Under the pieces are notes generated by a model. That model was given only the letters and a program-made list of their open reading frames with translations. It did no database searches and was not told the DNA's origin. From positions 23,650-87,649 of the forward strand of contig JAISAO010000035.1 of the NCBI GenBank assembly GCA_031266665.1: 64,000 nucleotides of DNA, read 5' to 3'. A program made the position numbers and the translations under genes. The stretch comes from Propionibacteriaceae bacterium (GTDB lineage: Bacteria > Actinomycetota > Actinomycetes > Propionibacteriales > Propionibacteriaceae). Below, in pieces: positions 29,323-37,832 of the stretch (the first letter of the stretch is position 1; each line of letters opens with the position of its first letter).

Positions 29323-29995
29323 GGCCGAATATGGCCGTGCCCAGGCGCACACAGGTCGACCCCAACTCGACGGCCCACTCGAAGTCGCCGCTCATGCCCA
29401 TCGACAACTCATCCCAACCGCCGCCGTCGCGTTGGCGCAGGCGCTCGCGGCAGTCGGCCAGGGTTTCAAAACAAGGGGCGACCTGAGCCCGCTCGACGCC
29501 CGGCCGGGCCAAGGTCATCAGCCCTCTAGGGCGCAGCCGGTCGTAGGCCCGCAGGGCGCGGCTGAAATCCGCCAGCGCCGCCGGCGGCAGGCCGAACTTG
29601 GAGTCCTCGCCCGAGGTGTTGACCTCGATCAGGACGTCGAGTAGGCGGTCCTGGTCCTGGCAGGCGCGTTGCAGGGCGGCGGCCAGTTTGAGCGAGTCGA
29701 GCGACTGCACCGCCACCGCCAGCTTGACGGCTGTCTTGGCCTTGTTGGTCTGAAGATGGCCGATGACTTCCCAGCTGGCCGGCGTCTGGGCCAGGGCGGC
29801 CGCCTTGTCCGCCAACTCCTGCGTCCGATTCTCGCCGAAGCGGTCGTAGCCGGCCGCCAAGGCCTCCAGCAGGCGTTCCGGCGGCTGGGTCTTGGTCGCC
29901 GGCAGCAGCCGAATGGCACAGGCCGGGCGCCCGGAGCGGGCGGCGGCGCCCGCCAGCCGGGCCTCGACCAGGCGCAGATTCTGGGCCAGACTCAT
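29297..29995 (-). CDS. yggS: Pyridoxal-phosphate homeostasis protein, YggS/PLPBP family
   Basis: A 232-residue single-domain PLP carrier of the alanine racemase fold that keeps vitamin B6 and amino-keto acid pools in balance. The PLP lysine lies in LLPATKTQP; further family blocks are FGENRTQELADK, WEVIGHLQTNKAK, SLDSLKLA, EVNTSGEDSKFGL and the phosphate site ELSMGMSGDFEWAVELGST followed by VRLGTAIFG. It is the last gene of the moxR operon, overlapping the VWA gene before it by ATGA, an unusual partner for this gene, which often sits in division clusters. Confidence 0.95.
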   Translation of the reverse strand: MSLAQNLRLVEARLAGAAARSGRPACAIRLLPATKTQPPERLLEALAAGYDRFGENRTQELADKAAALAQTPASWEVIGHLQTNKAKTAVKLAVAVQSLDSLKLAAALQRACQDQDRLLDVLIEVNTSGEDSKFGLPPAALADFSRALRAYDRLRPRGLMTLARPGVERAQVAPCFETLADCRERLRQRDGGGWDELSMGMSGDFEWAVELGSTCVRLGTAIFGLRADPARG

Positions 29996-30957
29996 GGCCA
30001 GCGAGCCCCGACCGCGACCAGCCCGACGGCCGCCAGCAGCGCCAAGACGATGGCGTAGCCGACGAAACGTTCTGTGATCTCGTCCTCGACCAACTCGTGG
30101 CCGACCGTTCGGGAGATGCCCTGGTAAACCTGCTCCAACTGGCTCAGGCTGTCGGCCGTGAAGGCCTGGCCGCCGGACAGTTCGGCCACACGCTTCAACT
30201 CGTCGGTGTTGACCGGCACCGGGTCGTGACCGCCGCGCTCGCCCGGGATGGTGCCGTAGGGGGTGCCGAAGGCGATGGTCGATATCGGGATGCCGAGGTC
30301 TTCGGCCTTGCGGGCCGCCGTCGCCGAGTCCGAGCCCAGGGTCGACTCGCCGTCGGACAGCAACACGATGACGGCCGGGGCGGGCTGGTCGGCGTCGTCG
30401 GCGTCCTCCGGTATCAGCACCCGGGCCGCCAGGGCGGCCAAGATGGCATCGCCGATGGCGGTCGACGGCTGCAGGGTCAGCCGGTCGAGGGCGGTTTTGA
30501 CGACATCCCGGTCCAAGGTCGGCGGCACCAGCACGCTGGGGGTGGCGGCGAATGAGATCAGGCAGACGTTGAAACCGTCCGGCAACTGGTCGACGAAACC
30601 CTTGGCCGCCTGCTCGGCCGCCTCCAGGCGGGTCGGCGCGATGTCGTCGGCCGCCATTGAGCGGGAGACGTCCAAGACCAGGAAGACCGTGGCCCGCTCC
30701 CGGGGGACCTCGACCCAGCCGTTCGGCATCGCCCAGGCCAGGATCAGCGATCCCAGCGACAAGATGGCGCAGGCCACGGCGCTGTGCCGCGTCCAGGCCC
30801 GGCGCTTGGGGAAGAGCAATTGCAGGTTGGAGGGCCGAGACCGCAGTCGGACCCGCTTACGCCACAACAAGACGACGTACAGCAGCGCCAGCCCGGGCAG
30901 CGCCCACAACGCCCACAGCCGGTCCGGGCGCATGAAACCGATCTCCAGCAGCCTCAT
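29992..30957 (-). CDS. VWA-domain membrane protein, BatA/BatB type
   Basis: A 321-residue protein with two N-terminal membrane helices (about 14-33 and 60-80), an extracytoplasmic or cytoplasm-facing von Willebrand A domain and a final C-terminal helix. The MIDAS metal site is complete: DVSRS at 96-100 and LSDGEST later. The ATG of MRLLEIGFM was chosen; it follows the ribosome site GGAGGTGA by three bases. It belongs to the Bat-like operon downstream of moxR and DUF58 and overlaps yggS. Such proteins are thought to assemble with MoxR ATPase; the target is unknown. Confidence 0.88.
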   Translation of the reverse strand: MRLLEIGFMRPDRLWALWALPGLALLYVVLLWRKRVRLRSRPSNLQLLFPKRRAWTRHSAVACAILSLGSLILAWAMPNGWVEVPRERATVFLVLDVSRSMAADDIAPTRLEAAEQAAKGFVDQLPDGFNVCLISFAATPSVLVPPTLDRDVVKTALDRLTLQPSTAIGDAILAALAARVLIPEDADDADQPAPAVIVLLSDGESTLGSDSATAARKAEDLGIPISTIAFGTPYGTIPGERGGHDPVPVNTDELKRVAELSGGQAFTADSLSQLEQVYQGISRTVGHELVEDEITERFVGYAIVLALLAAVGLVAVGARWP

Positions 30958-30959
30958 CG

Positions 30960-31949
30960 TCACCTCCATCTCGCCCCCAGCATGACCGCGCCGACCGCCG
31001 CCACGGCCGCGAAGACGGCCGCCAGCCCGGCCCACTGGGCCGTGACCTCTTTCTCCACCTCGACGTGGCCGACGGTGGACTGGATCTTGGCGCAGGCCTC
31101 CTGGGCCTGGGCGGCGTCGTCGGCCCCGTAGGCCTGGCCGCCGGTGATCTGGGCCAGCTCGGCGAAGAACTGGTGGTCCGGCGGCACCTGGTAGCGCTCC
31201 ACCTGGCCGTCGGCGTTCGTCAGGTCGACGTAGCCGTAGTCGGTCCCGAAGACGATCGGATACAGCGGCACCCCCAGTTCGGCCAGTTGGCCGGCGACCT
31301 GTTTGGGCGAGGTCGAGCCGGTCGTCCCGGAGGCGTCCGAGAACATCACCACGGCCGCCGGGACCGGCTGGTCGTCCTCGCCCGCCGGGACCAACTCGAG
31401 GGCCGACAGGGCCACCCTGAGGGCAGCGGCGACATCGGTCGAAGGCTCCAGCTCCACCCCTTGGACGGCCCGTTGGAAGATCTCCCGGTCGGTCGTCGGC
31501 GGCAGCACCAGGGTCGAGCTGCCGGCCATCTCGACCAGGGCCAGGTTGTAGCCGTCGGGCAGGGAGTCGACCAGGTTGACGACCTCCTGTTGGGCCACGG
31601 CCAGGCGCGACGGGCTCAGGTCCGTGGCCCCCATGGAGTTACTGATGTCCAGGATCAGCACCACCGTGGCCCGCTCCCGGGGCACCTGGTCGGTCCCCAG
31701 CGGCCGGGCCCAGGCGAAGGCCAGGCAGACCAGGGAGACCAAGGCCAGGCCGACGGTGACGTGACGCAGCCATTGGGACTGGGCCGGGACGATTATGTCG
31801 AGGATCGAGGTGTTGGTGTAGCGGATGCCGCGCCTCGACTTGCGCTTGGACAAGAAGATATAGAGGCCCAGCAGGGCCAGCGGCACGACGATCAGCCACA
31901 GCCGTCCCGGGGTCATGAAGGACGGCAGTCCGAGGATCAGGCCGGTCAC
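30960..31949 (-). CDS. VWA-domain membrane protein, BatA/BatB type
   Basis: A 329-residue paralogue of the next gene: N-terminal membrane helices at about 16-33 and 62-80, a VWA domain with MIDAS motif DISNS at 101-105 and a second metal site as FSDASG (a change from the usual SDG), and a C-terminal helix (LAAVFAAVAAVGAVM). The start is GTG, overlapping the DUF58 stop as GTGA, so it is translated by coupling. Two VWA proteins side by side are the core of Bat operons. Role presumably in cell-envelope protein assembly with MoxR. Confidence 0.88.
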   Translation of the reverse strand: MTGLILGLPSFMTPGRLWLIVVPLALLGLYIFLSKRKSRRGIRYTNTSILDIIVPAQSQWLRHVTVGLALVSLVCLAFAWARPLGTDQVPRERATVVLILDISNSMGATDLSPSRLAVAQQEVVNLVDSLPDGYNLALVEMAGSSTLVLPPTTDREIFQRAVQGVELEPSTDVAAALRVALSALELVPAGEDDQPVPAAVVMFSDASGTTGSTSPKQVAGQLAELGVPLYPIVFGTDYGYVDLTNADGQVERYQVPPDHQFFAELAQITGGQAYGADDAAQAQEACAKIQSTVGHVEVEKEVTAQWAGLAAVFAAVAAVGAVMLGARWR

Positions 31950-32992
31950 TGGCTATGCCCCCGGGGCGGACGGTGCAGGGCGCCGGCCACCCGGCGGTAG
32001 GCCAAGACGAAACGGGCGATGTCTTGGACCCAGTCGCGGTCGGTCCGCAGTTGGATGTGGGCACAGCCGGCCCGCCGCAGCGCCACCCGGATGCGTTCGC
32101 GTTGGGCGGCGGCGGCGGCGTTCATGCGCAGCCGGGCGTCGTCGTCGGAGGTGTTGACGTAGCGCTCGAAGTCGGTCTCGGGGTCGCGGATGAGAATGTC
32201 GCCGACGTCGGGGAAGTCGACCTCGTGCCGGTCCAGGGTCTCGACGCAGATGACCTGGTTGCGCACCGCCAGGCGGCGCAGCGGCCGCTCCCAGACCGGC
32301 TCCGCCTGGGGGTCCAACTCGATGTCGCCCGGGGTCAGGAAGTCGGACACCACCAGGCGCAGGCCGCGGCGGCGCTGGGTGCGGGCCATCTGGTCGATGC
32401 CCTGGGGCAGGTCCATCACCCCGGCGGTCTCGTCCGGCACAATCGGCTCGGTCAGCATGGAGCGCAACAAGGCGTAGAGGGCGGTCCGCCCGGCCCGGGC
32501 CGGGATGTGGCGCAGCCCGGAGGGGCGCATCACCAAGCCGCCGAAACGATCACCCATCTGCTGCGACAGGAAGCCGATGGTGGCGATGGCGGCGATGCCG
32601 AGGTCGCGCTTGGTCACCCCGCCGGTGCCCCAGTTCATCGACGGTGTGACGTCGAGCAGGGCCCAGACCTCCAACTCCCGGTCGGCCACGGTGTCGCGGA
32701 CGTGGGGCACAGTGGTGCGGGCGGTCACGGCCCAGTCCATCCGGCGGACGTCGTCTTGGCCCGGGACGTAGATCCGGGCGTCGTTCAGGTCGCTGCCCGG
32801 TCCCGGCAACAGCCCCAGGTGGTCGCCTTGGAGGAAGCCCTCCAGTCGCCGCACAATGGCCAACTCAAGGCGGCGCAGGGCCGCCTCGGGGGCCAGTTGG
32901 CTCAGCGGCAGGGTGGGTCCCTCCGGGGGGGCCAGGACCGATTGGACGGCGGCCGGCCGAGCGGCTGGGGGGGCGTATTGGACTTGGGCCAT
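31946..32992 (-). CDS. DUF58 domain protein
   Basis: A 348-residue protein with the DUF58 fold, a divergent VWA-like domain. The signature GSDLNDARIYVPGQDDVRRM and WAVTARTTVPHVRDT are clear; the first VWA strand reads EVWALLDVTPSMNWG, with a MIDAS-like D-x-T-x-S. No membrane segment is seen, so it may be peripheral. The ATG lies four bases after the moxR stop. It is always found beside MoxR; its direct role is not established. The C-terminus overlaps the first VWA gene by four bases. Confidence 0.9.
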   Translation of the reverse strand: MAQVQYAPPAARPAAVQSVLAPPEGPTLPLSQLAPEAALRRLELAIVRRLEGFLQGDHLGLLPGPGSDLNDARIYVPGQDDVRRMDWAVTARTTVPHVRDTVADRELEVWALLDVTPSMNWGTGGVTKRDLGIAAIATIGFLSQQMGDRFGGLVMRPSGLRHIPARAGRTALYALLRSMLTEPIVPDETAGVMDLPQGIDQMARTQRRRGLRLVVSDFLTPGDIELDPQAEPVWERPLRRLAVRNQVICVETLDRHEVDFPDVGDILIRDPETDFERYVNTSDDDARLRMNAAAAAQRERIRVALRRAGCAHIQLRTDRDWVQDIARFVLAYRRVAGALHRPPRGHSQ

Positions 32993-32996
32993 CGCC

Positions 32997-34067
32997 TCAC
33001 CCGTGTCGGGCCGGCGGCGGACCACCGGGCTGGTTGTGCCACACCGGGGTCGGCGGCGGCACCATCGCCAGGATGCGGTCGACCACCTGGCCGGGGTCGA
33101 TGTTGTCGGCCACGGCGTCGAAGGACAGTTGCAGGCGGTGCGACATGACGTCCTTGGCCACGGCCTGGACATCGGTCGGCAGGACATAGTCCCGGCCGTG
33201 GATCAGGGCCACCGCCCGGGCCGCCGCCACCAGGCCGAGGGTGGCGCGGGGCGAGCAGCCGATTGAGATCACCGGCGCCAGGTCGGGCAGCCCGAAGTCG
33301 GCCGGCTGACGGGTGGCCAGGACCAGTCGGACGATGTACTCGGCCAGCAGGTTGTGGACGAAGATGTGGGCCGCCTGGTCTTGTAGGGCCAGGACGCGCC
33401 CCGGGTCCAGGACCGGTTCGGCCAGGGGGGCCTCGACCGACATGCGGCGCAGGATCTCCAACTCCTCGTTGCCCCGGGGGTAGTCGATGTCGACCTTGAG
33501 CAGGAAACGGTCCCGCTGGGCCTCGGGCAGCGGGTAGACGCCCTCGGACTCGATCGGGTTCTGGGTGGCGATGACGATGAAGGGTTGCTTGGCCGGGTAG
33601 GTCGTGCCGCCGATGGAGACCTGTTTCTCGGCCATGATCTCGAGCATGGCCGACTGGACCTTGGCCGGAGCCCGGTTGACCTCGTCCGCCAGCAGGAAGT
33701 TGACGAAGACCGGCCCCAGCTGGATGTCGAAGGTCTCCTTGGCGGCCGAGTAGATGCGGGTGCCGACGATGTCGGAGGGCACCAGATCGGGGGTGAACTG
33801 GATGCGGGCGAACTCGCCCCCCACAACCGTGGCGAAGGTCCGGACGGCCAAGGTCTTGGCGGTCCCGGGGACGCCTTCCAATAGGCAATGCCCCTTGGCC
33901 AGGAGGGCGACCATGAGCTGCTCCACCATATGCTCTTGGCCGACGATGACGCGCTGGACCTGGGCGATGGCCCGGCCCAGGACCTGGGCCGCCTGGGCGG
34001 TGGTCGGGTTGGAGGCCGCGCCGCCGACCGGGCCGTCGGCGGGTGGTTCAGCGGCTGAAACGGTCAC
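32997..34067 (-). CDS. MoxR-family AAA+ ATPase
   Basis: A 356-residue chaperone-like ATPase that remodels partner proteins, here the VWA/DUF58 set. Walker A is GVPGTAKT at 65-72, Walker B FLLADEVNR at 124-132, with ATQNPIESEGVYPLPEAQRD (sensor 1) and an arginine-finger region before the lid domain (RATLGLVAAARAVAL). The start is GTG behind AGAGGAG (34075-34081 region), preferred over an upstream frame. First gene of the operon moxR-DUF58-VWA-VWA-yggS; a Ser-rich membrane gene is divergent from it. Confidence 0.93.
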   Translation of the reverse strand: MTVSAAEPPADGPVGGAASNPTTAQAAQVLGRAIAQVQRVIVGQEHMVEQLMVALLAKGHCLLEGVPGTAKTLAVRTFATVVGGEFARIQFTPDLVPSDIVGTRIYSAAKETFDIQLGPVFVNFLLADEVNRAPAKVQSAMLEIMAEKQVSIGGTTYPAKQPFIVIATQNPIESEGVYPLPEAQRDRFLLKVDIDYPRGNEELEILRRMSVEAPLAEPVLDPGRVLALQDQAAHIFVHNLLAEYIVRLVLATRQPADFGLPDLAPVISIGCSPRATLGLVAAARAVALIHGRDYVLPTDVQAVAKDVMSHRLQLSFDAVADNIDPGQVVDRILAMVPPPTPVWHNQPGGPPPARHG

Positions 34068-34314
34068 ACGCGCTCCTCTGGAAGGGGATCTCTCAAGCGC
34101 CCCCAAGGTTAGCGGACCTGATCTGAGGAAGGTCTCATTAAACATCCGGCCCCAAACGTCGCGGGCGAGGCCCCCGACACCCGACGGCTTTCCCCGTCCC
34201 GGCCCAGACGATCACGCCCGGGACTCGTCCCAGGCCGCCGGCCGGCCGACCCTGGACCCGGGGCGGGTTTCGGCTCAGGGCTCCCTGGGAGCGTCATGCT
34301 CTAGTCTGAGGCGC

Positions 34315-35232
34315 GTGACCCAGGAGCCCGCCTCGACCCTCCCCCTGAGTCCCCTATTGGCCGAGGACCCCGGCAAAGTGGGCGATTTCTGGCTCGACGC
34401 CCGCCTGGTGACGACCGCCTCCGGCGTGGCCTACCTGGCCCACGAGGCGGAACAGGCCCCGGTCATGGTGGTGCTGTTGTCTCAGGGCGCGGCCGACGAC
34501 GCCGCCGCCCGAGACCGCCTGGCCGGCCAGGTCGACCGTATGCACCTCGACACGGTGGTGGCCCGGGGCGGCCTGGACCAGAACCGCCACCGGCTGGCCG
34601 CCAAGTTCCGCTCCGAGGACGACGACCCGCCCAGCGTCGACGGCCTGCCCCAGGCGCCCTGGGTGGCGTTGGCCTTCGACGGCTCGCCGGCCGCCCTGCG
34701 GGAGGCCCGCCGCCTACTGGCCGAAGTCGACCTGGCCTGGCTGCCGCCACAGGGCCGGGTCGCCGGACCCGATTTCCGGCTGCCCTGGATCGACCGCTCC
34801 ACCCCGGGCCGCAGCCACATCTGGCCGCTGCCCTGGCCCGGGCGGCGGGACCGTGGCGGGCTGATCTCGATCCTGGCCGCCTTCGCCCTGATGTTGCTGC
34901 TGACCGCCGTGGCCGTTCTGATCGCCATCTTGATCTTCAGCCAGTCCCCGCCGACCCCGCCCATACCGCCCATACCGCCCGACAGCTCGGCCTCAGGCTC
35001 CGGCGGCGGCTCGGGCGGCGCCTCCGATTCGGCCAGTGCCTCCAGCTCGGACAGCGCCTCCAGTTCGGACAGTCCTTCCAGTTCGGCCTCGGCCAGCGCC
35101 TCCAGCTCCAGTTCGGCCTCAGCCAGCCCCTCTAGTAGCACCTCGGCCAGCCCCTCGACCTCGAACGGCTCCCCCGGCCCCACCGAGTCCTCCGGCTTCG
35201 GCGGCCAGCCGACCCCTCAGGCCCCGATCTGA
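34315..35232 (+). CDS. Ser-rich single-pass membrane protein
   Basis: A 305-residue protein of unknown function. Residues 1-180 are a soluble N-terminal domain with no family match I recognise; one transmembrane helix spans about 183-208 (SILAAFALMLLLTAVAVLIA); then a Pro-rich hinge and a roughly 75-residue stretch of Ser, Ala, Asp and Gly repeats that would project from the cell. It is read from GTG, 7 bases after TAGTCT (34302-34307), as on a leaderless transcript. It is divergent from moxR and ends near the tRNA gene. A cell-surface or wall-spanning role is plausible. Confidence 0.7.
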   Translation: MTQEPASTLPLSPLLAEDPGKVGDFWLDARLVTTASGVAYLAHEAEQAPVMVVLLSQGAADDAAARDRLAGQVDRMHLDTVVARGGLDQNRHRLAAKFRSEDDDPPSVDGLPQAPWVALAFDGSPAALREARRLLAEVDLAWLPPQGRVAGPDFRLPWIDRSTPGRSHIWPLPWPGRRDRGGLISILAAFALMLLLTAVAVLIAILIFSQSPPTPPIPPIPPDSSASGSGGGSGGASDSASASSSDSASSSDSPSSSASASASSSSSASASPSSSTSASPSTSNGSPGPTESSGFGGQPTPQAPI

Positions 35233-35374
35233 CCGCTGACGGCGAGGCTTGTCCACGGTGTCAGGGGGCGGCCCGACGCCATTCCGCGTCAGTTCGGGCT
35301 TGACCCGGGGTCTCGGCCCGAATAGCCCCGACGCCTCGTCAGACGTTTGGGCGGCACTAGACTGACGCCCTCAC

Positions 35375-35448
35375 GGGGCGGTAGCTCAGCTGGTCAGAGC
35401 AGAGGACTCATAATCCTCCGGTCCCGGGTTCAAGCCCCGGCCGCCTCA
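35375..35448 (+). tRNA. tRNA-Met (anticodon CAT)
   Basis: A full cloverleaf: 7-base-pair acceptor (GGGGCGG with CCGCCTC, one G-T pair), D arm with AGCTCAGCTGGTCAGAGC, anticodon stem GAGGA/TCCTC with CAT at 35409-35411, and T arm CCGGG-TTCAAGC-CCCGG. The 3' CCA is not fully encoded. The CTCATAA loop points to elongator Met, although a modified Ile tRNA with the same anticodon cannot be excluded. A TAGACT -10 is 11 bases upstream. Confidence 0.93.
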
Positions 35449-35499
35449 CCGTTTGAGCGTGAGACCCACACCCAGAGACATCCGAAACCTCACCTAAGG

Positions 35500-37326
35500 C
35501 TATGGGCGTATGGGTATGAATGGGTCGACGAATGGCAGGCGCAGCCGCTCGATCCGGCCGTCGGCCAGTTCGAGGGCCACATCCACCCCGAGACGCTCAA
35601 TAAAACTCAAGTTGTGGCTGATGATCAGAATGGCGCCCCGGTATCCGCTCAGGGCCTCGACCAATTGGTCCAGGCTGGTCAGGTCGAGGTTGTTCGTCGG
35701 CTCATCCAGGATCAGCAGTTGGGCCGGCGGCTGGGCGAACAACAGCCGGGCCAAGGCCACCCGGAAGCGTTCGCCCCCCGACAGGTCCGCCACCGGCCGG
35801 AAAGCCGCCTCGCCGCGCAACAGCAACCTCGCCAGCCGGGTCCGAATCTCCCCCGCCGTCGCCGCCAGGGCGACGGCCGCCACATTGTCCAGGGCGCTGC
35901 GGGCGTCGTCCAAGCCGTCCAGCCGCTGGGGCAGGTAGCCGACGCGATCGGTCAAGAGCCGCCCCCGGAGCCGCCCGTCGCCCGAGTCCGGCGCCCCTCC
36001 CCCGGTCTGGTCCGGCGTCGCCCGGTCCTCGGCCTGATCCGGCGCCGACAGACTCTTGCCCCGGTCAGGTGTCGCCCGTCCCTCGGTCGTATCTGACTCC
36101 ACACCCACCCCGGCTGGGTCCGGCACCACCTCTCCCCCGGTCTGGTCCGGCGCCGTCCGGTCTCCGCTCGGTGGGCGCAGGCCCAGCAGCTCCTCCACCA
36201 GGGTGGTTTTGCCGACACCGTTGCGGCCCAGCAGCGCCACCCGCTCCGGCCCTCGCAAGACGAAACGCTCGTCGTCGCCCCAGGTCAATTCGAGCAGGCG
36301 CCGCCCGGCCGGCACCCCGGGGTCGGGCAGGTCCAGGCGGATGTGCTCTTGGCCCCGCCGCCTGAGCGAGGCCTCGGCCAGGGCCGCCCGCGCCCGCTCC
36401 ACCCGGTCGTCGCCGGTGCCCCGCGCCCGGCCCGCAGTCGCCTCGGCCCGGTTGCGCATCGAGTCCCGGGCCGCCTTGCCGAGACCCTCTCCGATGGCTT
36501 TCGCCTTGCCCCGGGCGAGGTTCTTGGCCGTCTTCTCCAGGGCGGCGGCGCGCTGCCGCCGAGCCGTCCGCAGCGCCTGCTCGGCTGTCTGCTCCGCCTG
36601 GGCGGCGGCCGCCTGCTCGACCGCCAGGGCCGCCCGCCAAGCGGAGTAGCCGCCGCCGAAAAGGGCTAGCCGGCCGTCGTGCAACTCGGCCGTGGCGTCC
36701 ATCAGATCGAGCAGGCCGACATCGTGGCTGGCCACCACCACGGTCCCGCCCCAGGCGGCGATCAACTGGAGGACCTGTTGGCGCAACACGGCGTCGAGGT
36801 TGTTGGTCGGCTCGTCCAGCAGCGTCACCGCCGTCCGGCGCAGTTGGCAGCCGGCGATGGCCATGACCATGGCCTCGCCGCCCGACAGCCGGGTGACGTC
36901 ACGGTCCAGATCCGCCCCGGCCAGGCCGCCGCCGGCCGTGTCCAGGCCGCGCAACAACTGGTCCGCCTGGGTCTCGATGTCCCAGTCGTCGCCCACCAGA
37001 TCGAAGGGCCCGGGATCGACGCTGCCCTGTTCGATGGCCCGCAGGGCGTCGAGTTTGGCCCGGACGCCCAGCAGGTCGGCCACCGTCGCGCCCCGGGCCA
37101 AGGCGATGGTCTGGGGCAGGTAGGAGACCTCCCCCGCCACCTCCAGCCGGCCCGAACTGGGGACGAGTTGTCCCGCGATCAGCCGTAGAAAAGTTGTCTT
37201 GCCCGAGCCGTTGTCCCCCACCAGGCCGGTGCGCCCGGCGCCGAAACTACCCGAGACGTCGTCCAGCCCGATGTCGCCGTCGGGCCAGTGGAAAGACAAA
37301 TGATCGAAAGTGATGGGAAAACTCAT
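35500..37326 (-). CDS. ABC-F family ATPase
   Basis: A 608-residue soluble protein with two ABC domains and no membrane part, a class that acts on ribosomes (translation factors or antibiotic protection). NBD1: Walker A GDNGSGKT at 37-44, signature LSGGEAM, Walker B VTLLDEPTNNLD. NBD2: Walker A GRNGVGKT, signature LSGGERFR, Walker B LLILDEPTNNLD. A charged coiled linker joins them. Directly after Walker A of NBD2 is an insert of about 70 residues (about 388-456) made of diverged repeats with the core TPDQ or APDQ and Gly-rich turns, unusual for the family. Which ABC-F subfamily is unclear. Confidence 0.9.
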   Translation of the reverse strand: MSFPITFDHLSFHWPDGDIGLDDVSGSFGAGRTGLVGDNGSGKTTFLRLIAGQLVPSSGRLEVAGEVSYLPQTIALARGATVADLLGVRAKLDALRAIEQGSVDPGPFDLVGDDWDIETQADQLLRGLDTAGGGLAGADLDRDVTRLSGGEAMVMAIAGCQLRRTAVTLLDEPTNNLDAVLRQQVLQLIAAWGGTVVVASHDVGLLDLMDATAELHDGRLALFGGGYSAWRAALAVEQAAAAQAEQTAEQALRTARRQRAAALEKTAKNLARGKAKAIGEGLGKAARDSMRNRAEATAGRARGTGDDRVERARAALAEASLRRRGQEHIRLDLPDPGVPAGRRLLELTWGDDERFVLRGPERVALLGRNGVGKTTLVEELLGLRPPSGDRTAPDQTGGEVVPDPAGVGVESDTTEGRATPDRGKSLSAPDQAEDRATPDQTGGGAPDSGDGRLRGRLLTDRVGYLPQRLDGLDDARSALDNVAAVALAATAGEIRTRLARLLLRGEAAFRPVADLSGGERFRVALARLLFAQPPAQLLILDEPTNNLDLTSLDQLVEALSGYRGAILIISHNLSFIERLGVDVALELADGRIERLRLPFVDPFIPIRP

Positions 37327-37365
37327 GGGACGCTCCAGCGCTGGACGGGTGACTGCCAATGGCCG

Positions 37366-37415
37366 CTAGCTTCCTTGACTGCGGCGAAGCCGCAATGTTG
37401 AGTCAAGGAAGCTAG
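37366..37415. repeat. Inverted repeat with nested hairpin
   Basis: CTAGCTTCCTTGACT (37366-37380) and its exact complement (37401-37415) enclose a 20-base loop that itself folds as GCGGC-GAA-GCCGC. It directly abuts the MITE-like element, sharing CTAG. No gene. Confidence 0.7.
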
Positions 37416-37580
37416 GAGGGTGGTGTCAAACGCTGTTCTGTCGGCGGGGCCTCGGGCGGGATGAGATCCGGCCCCAAGGTGTTGGGGCTGTGGTCGACCC
37501 ACTGCCCCAACACCTTGGGGCCGAAGATCGCCCGATCCGTGGCTCTGGCGGCGGGACATGGTTTGACACCAGTCTCCTAG
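37412..37580. mobile_element. 169-base MITE-like element
   Basis: Ends are CTAGGAGGGTGGTGTCAAAC (37412-37431) and its near-complement (37561-37580), 18 of 20 bases matching. The middle holds a perfect 20-base-pair inverted repeat (37469-37488 with 37504-37523) around a 15-base loop. It encodes no protein. The long terminal repeats, nested palindrome and CTAG at each border suggest a non-autonomous transposable element; family not identified. It fills most of the 500-base gap between the ABC-F gene and argD; the remaining 250 bases hold a short tandem repeat and no supported gene. Confidence 0.6.
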
Positions 37581-37734
37581 GATGCGCCGACGCCATCATC
37601 GGCGCGTATTACGCTTGCGCCCCATCCGTCATTTCGCTGTCGCTCTCGTCTAGCCGAAGGCCCCGCCTGACACCCGGAACCCGAACCACATCACCCTACA
37701 CCCGACAGCGGGAGCGCCGTCCGGAAAAGGGCTA

Positions 37735-37769
37735 GCTGTAAGTGTTGGGGGTGGCTGTAAGTGTTGGGG
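37735..37769. repeat. 19-base tandem repeat
   Basis: GCTGTAAGTGTTGGGG occurs at 37735-37750 and again at 37754-37769, period 19. It lies after the argD stop and recalls the GGTGTTGGGG arm of the nearby MITE-like element. Function unknown. Confidence 0.6.
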
Positions 37770-37832
37770 ATGGCAGGCCCGACGCTGGCGTGCCCTCAGC
37801 CACACTCTGAGCGGTCACCGAACTCTGAACGG

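Noticed and set aside
37490..37735. An 81-codon open frame in the inverted-repeat region
   Set aside because: It starts inside the palindrome of the MITE-like element, has no ribosome site and no family match.
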